NCBI GenBank assembly: GCA_958450325.1
Contig: OY288250.1
Coordinates: 47,032,683-47,096,682, forward strand
Origin: Agrostemma githago
Lineage: Eukaryota > Streptophyta > Magnoliopsida > Caryophyllales > Caryophyllaceae
Length of the DNA stretch: 64,000 bases
Reading direction: 5' to 3'
Below are positions 1 to 9,118 of the stretch, one piece after another. The position numbers and the translations under genes are program-made. The notes beneath the pieces are model-generated. The model was not told the origin of the DNA, made no database searches, and saw nothing but the letters and a program-made list of their open reading frames with translations. Numbering within the stretch: the stretch's first letter is position 1; the number at the start of each line of letters is the position of its first letter.

Positions 1-523
1 GCCCTCCATACAGATGAACTACTCACAAAATAAACAAGAAAATGTATGTGTTTTTGAGAATTACAAGTGATGGTTGATGTGTAAGATGATGAATGTGATA
101 CTGAATTCTCCTCCTTTATAAGCCACTCATAAGGCATCTCCATCAATGGTCTTTAATCCTCATAAAATGCCTCATAAAAATGATCAAAATGAAGAAGAAG
201 AATAAAAGAGGTGAGTAAAGAAGAAGAACAAAAGACTAGAGAAAGAATCCTATGCAAAAAAGAACCCATTAAAGAATCCTATGCACAAATTTCTGCCGCT
301 GGCAGCGGATTTTCGGAAATCCGCTGGCAAGAAATTCCGCTGGCAGCGGATATTAGAAATTCTCCACTTCTTCCTTCTACTTGTTCTGGGCTTCCACTTT
401 AACTTTAGGCTTGATTTGTCTTCACTTCCAAAGGATTGTTTACACTTTGACCCAATAAACATTTCAATTACAACCCATATTACTTTTCACCCTTTATTCC
501 ACCTAATTACACATTTTATTATA
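1..523. other. DNA flanking the Helitron 3' end, no gene seen
   Basis: No coding region is recognisable here. The stretch is AT-rich. At 297-309 and 338-350 it has two copies of the near-palindrome CCGCTGGCAGCGG, with a shorter related copy between them, so 290-355 could fold into hairpins. It lies outside the Helitron whose CTAG terminus is at 524-527, so it is the only part of the window that may be the original target DNA. Confidence 0.4.
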
Positions 524-556
524 CTAGTTGTTTCTCCGCACGCGTTGCGCTCGGAG
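524..556 (-). other. Helitron 3' terminus (hairpin + CTAG)
   Basis: Read on the minus strand there is a GC-rich stem: CTCCG pairs with CGGAG, enclosing a GCGC-rich loop. About ten bases later comes CTAG, followed by the host T. This matches the usual plant Helitron 3' end, with a hairpin 10-12 bp before CTRR and insertion at an AT dinucleotide. Confidence 0.7.
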
Positions 557-1111
557 TTCCAATGTAGAAGAAGTAGGTTCGAGCACAAGTTCATTGGGTG
601 AGCGTCAAACCTATGTCCGCAGTTTAACGTAAAAATGAAAAGTGTATTTCATGAAACGTTCGATTGGAACATGGGCAGCGAAATTGCATTTGTTATCCTG
701 CGTACGACTGCTTTCAGACATACGATTCTGTGGGGCGTGGTTAGAGTTATGTTGTTGCCTTCCATAACAAACGATAACGTCCCCAGCTGCAGGAAACTCT
801 GCACCTGAACTTCACTGCACAGTCCCAGTGTCGGGGGTGATTGTTTGGTGCATTTAGGGCTGCATCCTCGGACATACCGCCGCCTGCCTCTATTAGCGAG
901 AGCAAATAACCATGTCACACTTAGACTATCAATAACAAACGAACAATGTTCCACGACAGTATAACTGCGGAAGCAATACAGACGCTCTACAGTCCACACC
1001 TTTCACCACAGAACGTTACACAAGTAAAACACCGAGATAATGTCTAGAAGTGATAAAGAAGTACATAATAAGTGGCTTTCCTGTTGACTTTCAGCGACCT
1101 ACATAAGAAGC
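557..1111. other. Helitron 3' subterminal region, no gene recognised
   Basis: A minus-strand reading frame of 116 codons (649-999) exists but has no recognisable domain and no counterpart near the other two F-box-like copies. It is probably chance, or untranslated sequence downstream of the F-box-like gene at 1112-1705. Confidence 0.35.
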
Positions 1112-1705
1112 CTAAAGTGTAAATACCTCTCCCCAACCCAGCAACATCATAGCAGTCTTCTGCGCCCTCTTTACACTTTTGCGTGGGAGTTCCCAGAAGT
1201 TCTTACTGTCACTTTCTTCTGGTGGACACTCTATGACTTCTAGGTGTGTACACTGCTCCGCATACTGGCAGATGTGTACCATTGTCCTAGCAATCTTATC
1301 CTGAATTAAATGACATCTGCATCTTTGTGAAACCGTGATCCCACCTCTGAAAACAGTAACTACGCCACCCTTAAGTTCTCTCCGAAGCTGTCTACTATAG
1401 TGTGCACTCCAGTTCGGTGCTTCTGGATGGTGCAAGAACATTCGTGCCCATGCCTTACATGTAACGGCTACATTCGCTCTATCACCGGTGCAGGAAAGGC
1501 AGTCGAAGATGTTGACCATAATATCTTCATTAGACAGTACGCCTGATATTGATCTGGCCAGTCTACCGTGTACTTGGACGTTGTGAGCCTACCGGAATAT
1601 AAAATGTAAGTGACGCACCTTCCTCTGCTTCTTTCTTAATATTTCCTCAAGCCTGTCAGTCTGCTCATTATTCACAGCCCACCCTCTGCACAGTAGCTTA
1701 ACCAT
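1112..1705 (-). pseudogene. F-box-like protein, Helitron copy A (in-frame stop)
   Basis: It resembles copies B (19438-20037) and C (32956-33552). The ATG at 1703-1705 matches the position of the likely ATG in both. The reading begins MVKLLCRGWAVNN, passes through KQRKVRHLHFIF, meets an in-frame TAG near 1586, and continues through GVLSNEDIMVNIFDCL. It then runs to an F-box-like segment (CKAWARMF), an NWSAHYSRQL segment and the VSQRCRCHL block shared by all copies. F-box proteins usually bring substrates to SCF ubiquitin ligases through Skp1, but Skp1 binding cannot be judged from this degenerate motif. The C-terminal third has diverged from copies B and C. The single stop and the divergence point to a decaying copy. 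F-box identity is moderate; membership of the three-copy family is clear. Confidence 0.62.
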
Positions 1706-2217
1706 GATTAGATCCGAGAGCATGTATCATTGGATAGCCCAAGCAAAACAGAATTAGCTACAAACTGGAAAGTATACGCGAGGGTAACCTGGTTAGCACA
1801 TGAAGGGGGAGAATCCGAAGGTCGGTAGTTCATAGGAACATATGTAAGACAATAAGCTCAGGTTTCGATTTGATGAGAACGACCACGGGCACAAAGATGA
1901 GAATCAATAATTAGCAGACTCGATGCAGAGACGTGTCTAACATACAATGGGTACAGTTAGCATTCTTTTACAGTTTTTCATTCTGCCTTATAAGTATTGC
2001 AAGTCTGATTTCTCAAACAACTTGAACATGCTACAGGTAGACCATCAAAGAAAATGAGAGACATTACATGAGTCCAAACGGTCTCCACTGTTTAGATATT
2101 TGATACACATGGATAGTGATAGAACATGAGTATGTTTTCGCGCTTCTCAAGCGATGACTGGATAACTGTATTTGTTTCAGTTGAACTTTACCAACTCGTT
2201 GTGTAAAAACCTAAAAC
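1706..2217. other. Upstream region of F-box-like copy A, no gene seen
   Basis: AT-rich sequence with no recognisable coding region. It would contain the promoter of the minus-strand F-box-like copy A. The last five bases before the retrotransposon (2218-2222, GAATG) are the left target-site duplication. Confidence 0.4.
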
Positions 2218-3207
2218 GAATGTGTGGACATGACGTAGGTCCACCCCGACGCGGCGAAGTGCGGGTTTAGGTAGGCGAATGAATCTCGTGGTAAGATTGT
2301 TCTCGGGTTCGAAATTTAAGTCAAAATGGAGTCGCCACCGAATTTTGTGGTTATTCGGAACCATACGAGCCCACTCTATGTCGTCATGGGCTATACACAA
2401 AGTAATCCCACTTCGATTTCAGAGTTTATGGGGCTCGTCCCTTTGCATTGTTATATCGATACCGTTTACACCGGCTTTCGTATATAAAATGACTCTCGTG
2501 CGCCAAGGGTTTCGGGCATCCGAAAACCAAAGGTTCTGAGTAAGGGGTGAGGGTACGTGTTGGGAAGCCCACTAAGGACACCCAACCCCGCCCGCACATG
2601 GCGGCCTCTACTAAGACATCGTTCGTGTTCGTGTACGCGCGCTAGTAAAACGATTAAATGATATGCAAACAGCGTTTTCGGGCTAAGCATGCGAATTTTG
2701 CGTTAACTACGTCATTTAATGCATCTTATTATTTGTCGAAATGATTTAGCATGCGAGGTTCATTTATAAAGCGTAAAAGCAATTAAATAAATAAAGCTCG
2801 CAAGTAAATAAAAATAACGTACAAATTACACGGGCGAAAATACAACCCGGAGTTCACAATACAACAATACGTAAAAGTAATAAACAAAATAATGCAAAAT
2901 AAAGATAGAAACGGACCCGTATATAAACTCGACCGTGAAATATGTAGATGGACTAACCCCGCTTAAATACGCATTATGTCGCGTATTAAACGAAGGACGA
3001 GAACATGAGACTGTGGCATATTGCTAGCCTAATCTCACGTCCCGTAGTCTTGTCCCGACTTATCATGTCAAAGTGGTCAAAGTTGTTCTACGTGTCGTGA
3101 TGTGTATAGTTTTGAAAGATAGGAAGGTCGGATGATGGTCTAAAGTCGATAAAGAATGGGGCTCGAAATATGTGTCCAAGCCCTCGGTATTGCGGGTTAT
3201 GAGACCC

Positions 3208-3313
3208 ACTCGATCGAGTCATTGACTGACTCGGTCGAGTGTGTCATTAGCGTGGCTACTGACCACTTTTTGGGGTGCTACTCGATCGAGTGGCCTATGG
3301 CACTCGATCGAGT
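3208..3313. repeat. Four-palindrome cassette in the 3' LTR (downstream copy)
   Basis: ACTCGATCGAGT starts at 3208, 3280 and 3302, and a one-base variant (core GT) starts at 3229, giving offsets 0, 21, 72 and 94. It lies about 900 bp downstream of the LTR TATA box in element orientation, so it would be transcribed. Confidence 0.85.
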
Positions 3314-4210
3314 GCCCCCTGTACGAGAGGTGGCTCGCTCGGTTTTATGACTTGAAATCGATAGTTGGCCTAACCAAATACGAATATTGCGCGATTCGTA
3401 CTTAGCTCGACCTCCGGTATTATAATCGTGTATGAACGAATATAATACCGTCATCGGGATTTTAGGAAAACGTTTACGTTAGATTAGGAAATTTTGAATT
3501 GGTGACGAAATGTATCCCTCTACGTCACGACATCGGGACTAACCCTTTCGGGTTACGTGATGTCGATTTTCGTGTCAACGGGTTTCGCACCAATTGTGGA
3601 AAGGGGATTAAATCCGTTTAACTACGACGGATCACGATCTCGTCACGCCCTTGAGTACATTGGGGCGGGGCTCCTCGAAAGGGCTCCACCTCCGTCGTTG
3701 CTCGTAAAGGGATTAGACGGACCAAAAGTGATCATCGTAGTTAAACGTTTTAAAACCGATTTTGATACTAGTTTTATATATACGCGGTATTATTAATGAC
3801 GTTAGTAATAGAAAAATGACAATACAAAATAAAGATGCAAAAAGGTATAAAAAAAACCGTTAGTGTTAGTGTCGGTGTTACTACGATCATAATACGAAAA
3901 TGTACATAAAACGATATAGAAAAGAGATAGAGAAGGGGTTTAGGACACCCTCAACATACATGCTAGTATAGACCTCGGAAATGGACTCGTGAATAGCGAC
4001 AAAGCTTGGGAGTATTGAGGATGTACGTGAGTTAGGGTGTGTATGGATGTTGTGTCGGTTTCCGAGGTATAAATGGCTCGGATTTTGATGTGTTTTGCTT
4101 AGGGTTTGTAGTGTAGGTATGTAGGGTTGTAGTAGGGTAAAAGGTGACTGAAGTTGTAGGGTAAAAAGTGAATGAAAATCTCTGAAATGCATGGGGGGGG
4201 GGGGTGAAGC

Positions 4211-4220
4211 GGTATTTATA
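4211..4220 (-). promoter_or_regulatory. TATA box of the LTR promoter (3' LTR)
   Basis: On the minus strand this reads TATAAATACC, with a palindrome cassette immediately upstream. The same motif is in the 5' LTR at 17352-17361. It is the best candidate for the LTR core promoter. Confidence 0.65.
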
Positions 4221-4244
4221 GACTTCACCCCTCGACCTAGGGGC

Positions 4245-4352
4245 ACTCGATCGAGTGGCCCTAGTGCACTCGATCGAGTGCCTTCGCAAATGGGCCAAAC
4301 CCGGGTAAAAAGGCTTCACTCAATCGAGTGAGGTCAATCCACTCGATCGAGT
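4245..4352. repeat. Four-palindrome cassette upstream of the LTR TATA box
   Basis: ACTCGATCGAGT starts at 4245, 4268 and 4341; a variant with one change (ACTCAATCGAGT) starts at 4318. The offsets are 0, 23, 73 and 96. In element orientation it occupies about 25-140 bp upstream of the TATA box, the place of a promoter-proximal enhancer. Confidence 0.85.
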
Positions 4353-4745
4353 GGGTCAAAACGGGTGAGATAATTATAAATAAGGGAAGGTTGACTTTGT
4401 AGTTGTGATTGCTTTTTTGAATTTTATTCTTTGCGCCAATCTGAACTTGGCTGACTTATGAGACAGTTTCGCCTTTGACCGGGTTTTGACCCGGTCGCCA
4501 AAAGACGGGAAATATTTTTGGTGTCGGTTTTGGCCCAAATTAGTCTTATTTTGCTCGGAACGGCCCACTTGGCCTGAATTTGAGGTCTGTTTTGTGAGAT
4601 TTTACTCCGCTAAAAAGTCCATGTCGGATATTATGAATTCCGAGCCCAAGTCCGAGTATACCAAGTCATGTTGACGTCCAATCATCATCGGGTGTTTTTC
4701 GGAGACTACCATAGACACGTGGCAGTCAAAATGCGGGTGTCTACA

Positions 4746-4757
4746 GAGCCCCCACTC
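4746..4757 (-). other. Polypurine tract of Tat element 1
   Basis: Read on the minus strand, GAGTGGGGGCTC directly precedes the 3' LTR start TGTAGACACC. It is the expected primer for plus-strand DNA synthesis. The same 12 bases precede the 3' LTR of the element at 39500-61941 (46649-46660). Confidence 0.85.
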
Positions 4758-5479
4758 TGACTGAGGCTTGGACAAGGCGAAAGTCAGAGTAGCTACCAAG
4801 CCCGCTAAGACCTGGTAGACTTCCGGTCGGGTCGTTTATAGTCCAGTAGACTTGCGTGAAGGGCTCGCCAGCCATAAGTAGAGGGTCATACCTGTCCTGA
4901 TGATGATAGCTTCGCGGGGAATCAGACTTGTAGCATAAATCCTGGGTGCGCCTATGTATGGGCCCATCCCGTATCATTTTGGGAAAATGCCGCCTTGGGC
5001 GTTCCGCTGGGGAAATATAGGAGCTGCACGGGCTTGTTTCTGAAGCCTTGGGTCGCATTTGAGCTGATGATGATGCTCCGTGGGGAGTAAAGCCTGCCTC
5101 TTCTGGGGAGTAGGTGTACCCGTTTGCCGACACATCGCACTTTGGATGTAGCACACCGGGGAAAAGTTGACTCCGTTGGGGAAATTAAATAGTTTCGCGG
5201 GGACTTGCTTCTTGAAGTCTGGGGTGTACCTGTATGCTGACACATAACAACTTGCATATAACATGTAGGTAAAATGTTGACTCTCGCTGGGGAGAAAAAA
5301 GATTGAAAATTTTGGAAAGACAAAAATTTTGACGCAAAGAAATTTTTAGAAAATCTTAGGAAAGCTCGGGACAGCTTGATTCCTATTCTGGGTTCAAGTT
5401 TGAAATCAGGCCTGCGCGCGCATAAGGCCCAGCTTGCTGAGGAGGCAGGGTAGTTAGGTTTTCTGTTAAGTTTTCCCAT
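4758..5479. repeat. Region beside the 3' LTR with degenerate tandem repeat
   Basis: No gene is seen on the element's coding strand. Two diverged units with a period of about 109 bp are visible: GGTGTACCCGTTTGCCGACA from 5113 and a close relative from 5222. This occupies the same place as the much cleaner 64-bp tandem array of the second Tat element (46114-46490), and the units share a TACACC...GTGTC hairpin-like core. It may also serve as the promoter region of the plus-strand gene that follows. Confidence 0.5.
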
Positions 5480-5487
5480 TATAAATA
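5480..5487 (+). promoter_or_regulatory. TATA box of the antisense gene
   Basis: TATAAATA lies 98 bp upstream of the ATG at 5585 on the plus strand, opposite to the retrotransposon's own direction. With the intron and the poly(A) signal at 7504-7509 it makes a complete antisense transcription unit. Confidence 0.55.
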
Positions 5488-5584
5488 TGGGGATCCCTGC
5501 TTCAGTTTCTGCATCACAACTCAAACTCTCCTTCTCCTTTCTCAAAATCTTGTAGACTTTCAAGAGAGCTTAGAAATCTCCGCT

Positions 5585-7373
5585 ATGGGTATTGATCATT
5601 TGACGGCTATGCTTCTCGCCTGGTCCCAATACTTTCGGGACGAGGAGAAAGTCCGGCTGACTCAGATGGGGATAGTCAATCTATTCCCTTTTCAACGTCT
5701 GATAGTGGATTCGCACTTTCTGGATGCCTGTCTGTCGTTTTGGGACACCACCCCATCACGTGTTTGCATTCCCGAGGGGCGAGATGTGTCCTTTGCCCGA
5801 GGAGATTGCGGCCATAGGCGGCTGGGGTCTTGCTATTCAGCCTGCCATTCCCCCATTCTACCCGGATCCGAGGAGGAGATTAAGGGAGTTTTTGGGTTTG
5901 TCTCATGCTGAGGCAAACCGAATGATGCAGGGAGATACCGTTTCCCTGTTCGATCTAGCTGACAAGTTCATGAACCCACGGGACGTGAGAGCCACCTCTG
6001 CTCATAGGCGTAGGGCATTCGCTTTTTGCATGCTGCATTGCTATGTCTTCGAGGGGCTGATGGAGCTTGACTCATGCAGGGGTCAAATCAGGCTAATCGG
6101 AGTGGTTGACCAGATGGAGACTGGTCATAGCCCTGCTAGGCTAGCCACTGGGGAGATTATTACGGGCCTGGACGCCAGACGGCTTGACCCAACTTGACCA
6201 CTGACGGGGAGTACCCGTTTTCTGCAAGTATGCACCTCGATTTTTATTTATTTTTTTATTTATTTTTTTTTCGTTCACGTTTCGCGCAAATTTTCTGATT
6301 CTCGTAGGTCATTCGATCGAGTGGACCTGTCACTCGATCGAGTGACATTCGTACTGGGCTACTGCCTGTTTTTGACAGGCTTACTCGATCGAGTCAGCTG
6401 CTGTACTCGATCGAGTGGGCTGTAGCGGACCACTCAATGGCTTACGAAGCTTGTGTATGCTTTTTAGATATGGTTGTCGGAACGGCTGTCAATCATAGAG
6501 ACCCCTCCAAGCATTCCCAATTACCGGAGCAGTCAGATTAGCTCCCGAAGGCGGAAGATAAGCTCGAGTCATCGGATTGATCGAGCTTACTGGGACGAGG
6601 AGTTGGTGTTTCACGGGGGTCCCTTGATCAGGTGGACCGTCGCTTGGTGGTTTCTCTCGAAGTTGACCGGACTGGCTAAGAGGGACCAAGCCCGATACCT
6701 GACGATCTTGTCCTTAGACTGGACAGTTCACATTTATCCGGACCGCCTCCTAAGGCAGTTCGGTTCGTCTCAGCACATCCCTGAGACTGAAGCCATTATC
6801 AGCGTCCCGCTCCAATTGACGGACGCTATGTGCGACACTTGGTTGCAACGATGGCTCACTCGTCCCACATGGACGATACCTAGCCCTTGTCAATCCGCTT
6901 GGGTATCACGGGCTTATCAGAAGTGGACTTCTGAAGAGTCCGAGGAAGCTCGAAAGGCCTTAAAAGTTGATGAGGCCATCGAATTGGTTCAGCGTGAGTC
7001 GGCGAAGGACAACAGAGACTTCTTCACCGGGGAACACAGTCCTGAGACCACAGTTCGGGGAGAATCGGGTCTTAAGTCACAAACTAAGACTCGATCTAAG
7101 GAAGTCGGTTCTAGCAGCACTCGAGGGCAGACTGACTTGGAACGACGACTTGGGCCGAGGTTGGCGGTCCGGGACCGACTTGGTCCGCGTGACCGGCTCC
7201 CTGAGCCCGTCAGGGCTCGACTTGGGCCCATTGATATGACAGGGGAGTCGGGCTCAAACACTCGAGCCCGAGCTAGGGAAGTTCTCGTGGTGATTCGGGA
7301 ACGCTCCCCTCCGCGTCGTCGTCAGTGGACGACTAGAGATGCCAAGGACAAGGGGAAGGGCAAGATGCCCTAA
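5585..7373 (+). pseudogene. Antisense extra gene of Tat element: plant-mobile-domain protein
   Basis: This gene runs opposite to gag-pol. Exon 1 (5585-6227) starts MGIDHLTAMLLAWSQYF, has LDACLSFWDT, then after a frameshift near 5780 continues HVFAFPRGEMCPLPEEIAAI, the N-terminal plant-mobile-domain (PMD) pattern. It has an in-frame TGA at 6195-6197 and ends TGSTRFLQ. The intron is 6228-6467 (donor GTATGC, acceptor TTTTTAG). Joining gives LQ|IWLSERLS, the next conserved PMD block, which supports the splice. Exon 2 contains the late PMD motif IYPDRLLRQFGSSQHIP and a basic, charged C-terminus (about residues 160-299 of the exon) rich in RDRLGPR-type repeats. PMD proteins are known from plant transposons and from host genes involved in silencing; the role in Tat elements is unknown. 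One frameshift and one stop make this copy defective. Confidence 0.8.
6311..6416. repeat. Four-palindrome cassette inside the antisense-gene intron
   Basis: ACTCGATCGAGT starts at 6332, 6383 and 6405; a one-base variant (ATTCGATCGAGT) starts at 6311. The offsets 0, 21, 72 and 94 are the same as in the LTR copy at 3208-3313. The 39-bp middle spacer also looks related (GGCTACTG...TTTTTG), so the intron cassette and the LTR cassette probably share an origin. Confidence 0.85.
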
Positions 7374-7503
7374 ATGCCGAGTCCTTAGATTTATTATTAT
7401 TTAAGTATTATTATTATTATTTGTGTGCCCTTTTTGTGTTTATTTTTTTTTGATTCCTGCATTTTGTAACTTTCCGAGTTCATCGGGATTTTTTTTTTGA
7501 ATT

Positions 7504-7509
7504 AATAAA
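7504..7509 (+). terminator. Poly(A) signal of the antisense gene
   Basis: AATAAA lies about 130 bp after the stop codon of the plus-strand gene, in AT- and T-rich sequence. It is a plausible polyadenylation signal. Confidence 0.45.
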
Positions 7510-7764
7510 AGAAGTTTATTATTAAACCGCTCCTGTCTTTTCTTGATTTCATTGGTTGTACCCTTTTGAGGGGTTGCCTACGTATCCGCGATTAGCAGAA
7601 TCAAACCAAACGTAGTTCAGGCATAGGAAATTTGCAATCTCGAATTACACCAAGACTATTGGTTCAAGATGTTTATGACAGTAGAATAAGTAATTCTAGC
7701 TCATTGACTTGCTTTTTGTAAAAAAATGATTTTGATAAAATTTGCTAATGACATTGAGAAATGG

Positions 7765-9118
7765 CTAAGGGTAGTAACGCTTCAGCTGGTCCAGGTTGGT
7801 AGGGTTGACAAACTCGTTCCCGTCCAGGACCATCAGCATCACTGCTCCCCCCGATAGGATTTTTTTCACCAGATATGGTCCAGCCCAATTGGGTTTGAAT
7901 TTTCCCCTCGGGTCAACTGGTAGTAGAGCTCGAATAGACTTGAGGACTAGATCGCCTTCCTTAATGTTCCTGGGCCTTACCCTCTTGTTGAAGGCCCGTT
8001 GGATCCTCTTCTGGTAGATTTGGATATTATTGAGGGCACGAGACCGTCGTTCGTCGAGTCATATCGTGCTCGAACCCAGTCAGCTTTGGGTACTTGACTT
8101 TCTAGCAGAATTCTGAGGGACGGTACCTCCAGCTCGACTGGTTGGACTGCCTCCATCCCATAGGTTAGGTAATATGGTGTCGCCCCGGTTGCGGTGCGAA
8201 TTGACGTTTGATATCCCCATAGGGCAAAAGGTATTTTGTCGGGCCAGTCCCGGTAATTGTCAGCCATCTTTTTTAGTATGGTGACAATTGTTTTATTAGC
8301 CGCCTCTACTGCTCCATTTGTTTGGGGACGGTAAGGCGAGGAAGTATGCCTTTGGATTTTATACTTGGTCAGTAGGGCCGCAGTCTCGGCTTGAAAATGA
8401 GTCCCGTGATCACTGATAAATTCAGCGGGAATCCCATATCGACATATTATCTTGTTTTGGATAAACTTGGCGACATGCTTGGCAGTGAGGATGCGATATG
8501 ATTCAGCTTCGACCCATTTGGTGAAATAGTCGATAGCTACCAAAATAAAGCAGTGCCCACCGGTACCCGAGGGATTTATTTTCCCGATTATGTCGATACC
8601 CCACGTTGAGAATGGCCATGGTGACGTCATGGTATAGAGTAGTGATGATGACATATGTTGCACATTGCCAAAGATTTGACAGTTATGACAATGTTTGACA
8701 TACGACCGGCAATCGGCTTCCATGGTATTCCAATAATAACCGAGCCTCATGATTTTCCGGACCAGCATGTGGGCATTCATATGTGGGCCGTTTTCACCGT
8801 CATGTACTTCGGCCATAACCTTTTCAGCCTTATACTTGTCAACGCAAAGAAGAAGAGCCCCCTGTGCCGTTTTCTTGTACAGTTGTCCGTCGTCGGTGCG
8901 GATGAACTGGGTGGCTAGCCTCCGTAAGGCTTTCTTGGCTCGACCTTCCATCCCGGGAGGATATTCTCCGTTTGTCAGGTATTTGAACACAGCTTGGTAC
9001 CATGGTTCGGGATCAGTTAACTCAATGTCTTCGATGTCGCAGATGTATGCTGGCTCGGACCGTCTTTCGACGCAAATCGGCATACTAGTCACGTGGTCGG
9101 GAATATTCAGTAAGATGC
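7765..9118 (-). pseudogene. Integrase of Tat element 1
   Basis: Integrase inserts the cDNA copy into host DNA. The protein shows the zinc-binding HHCC segment (HMNAHMLVRKI ... HCHNCQ), then the catalytic core: D in TWGIDIIGKI, D in FISDHGTHF and E in NGAVEAANKT, the DD35E triad of Ty3-gypsy integrases. The core ORF is open from 9092 to 7977. A frameshift near 7977 separates it from the C-terminal part, which reads RPRNIKEGDLVLKSIRALLP, then GPYLVKKILSGGAVML, and ends LDQLKRYYP at the TAG 7765-7767. Another frameshift near 9115 separates it from the upstream RNase H domain. No chromodomain is seen, as expected for the Tat lineage. Confidence 0.88.

Larger units (their letters stand above)
2223..4745 (-). 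repeat. 3' LTR of Tat element 1
   Basis: 2,523 bp, nearly identical to 15371-17880. In the first 320 bp I count about six base differences by eye. In element orientation it begins at 4745 with TGTAGACACC and ends at 2223. It contains a TATA box (4211-4220), a poly-G/C run near 4193-4204, and two palindrome cassettes. The U5 end (2223-2690) is also shared with the LTR starting at 62472 and, on the other strand, with the LTRs of the element at 39500-61941. Confidence 0.95.

Noticed and set aside
649..999. 116-codon minus-strand frame near the Helitron 3' end
   Set aside because: No domain, no counterpart near the related F-box copies, and other frames are equally plausible.
2188..2539. Small proteins found again at 15282-15687 and 62335-62788 (MCIAHDDIEWARM... 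and MNLVVRLFSGSKF...)
   Set aside because: They fall in the conserved U5 end of the Tat LTRs on both strands; repetition comes from the LTR, not from a gene.
3887..4319. Proline/serine-rich open frames in the LTR (also 17029-17478)
   Set aside because: They lie in the transcribed leader of the LTR just after the TATA box, change frame between the two LTR copies, and have no domain.
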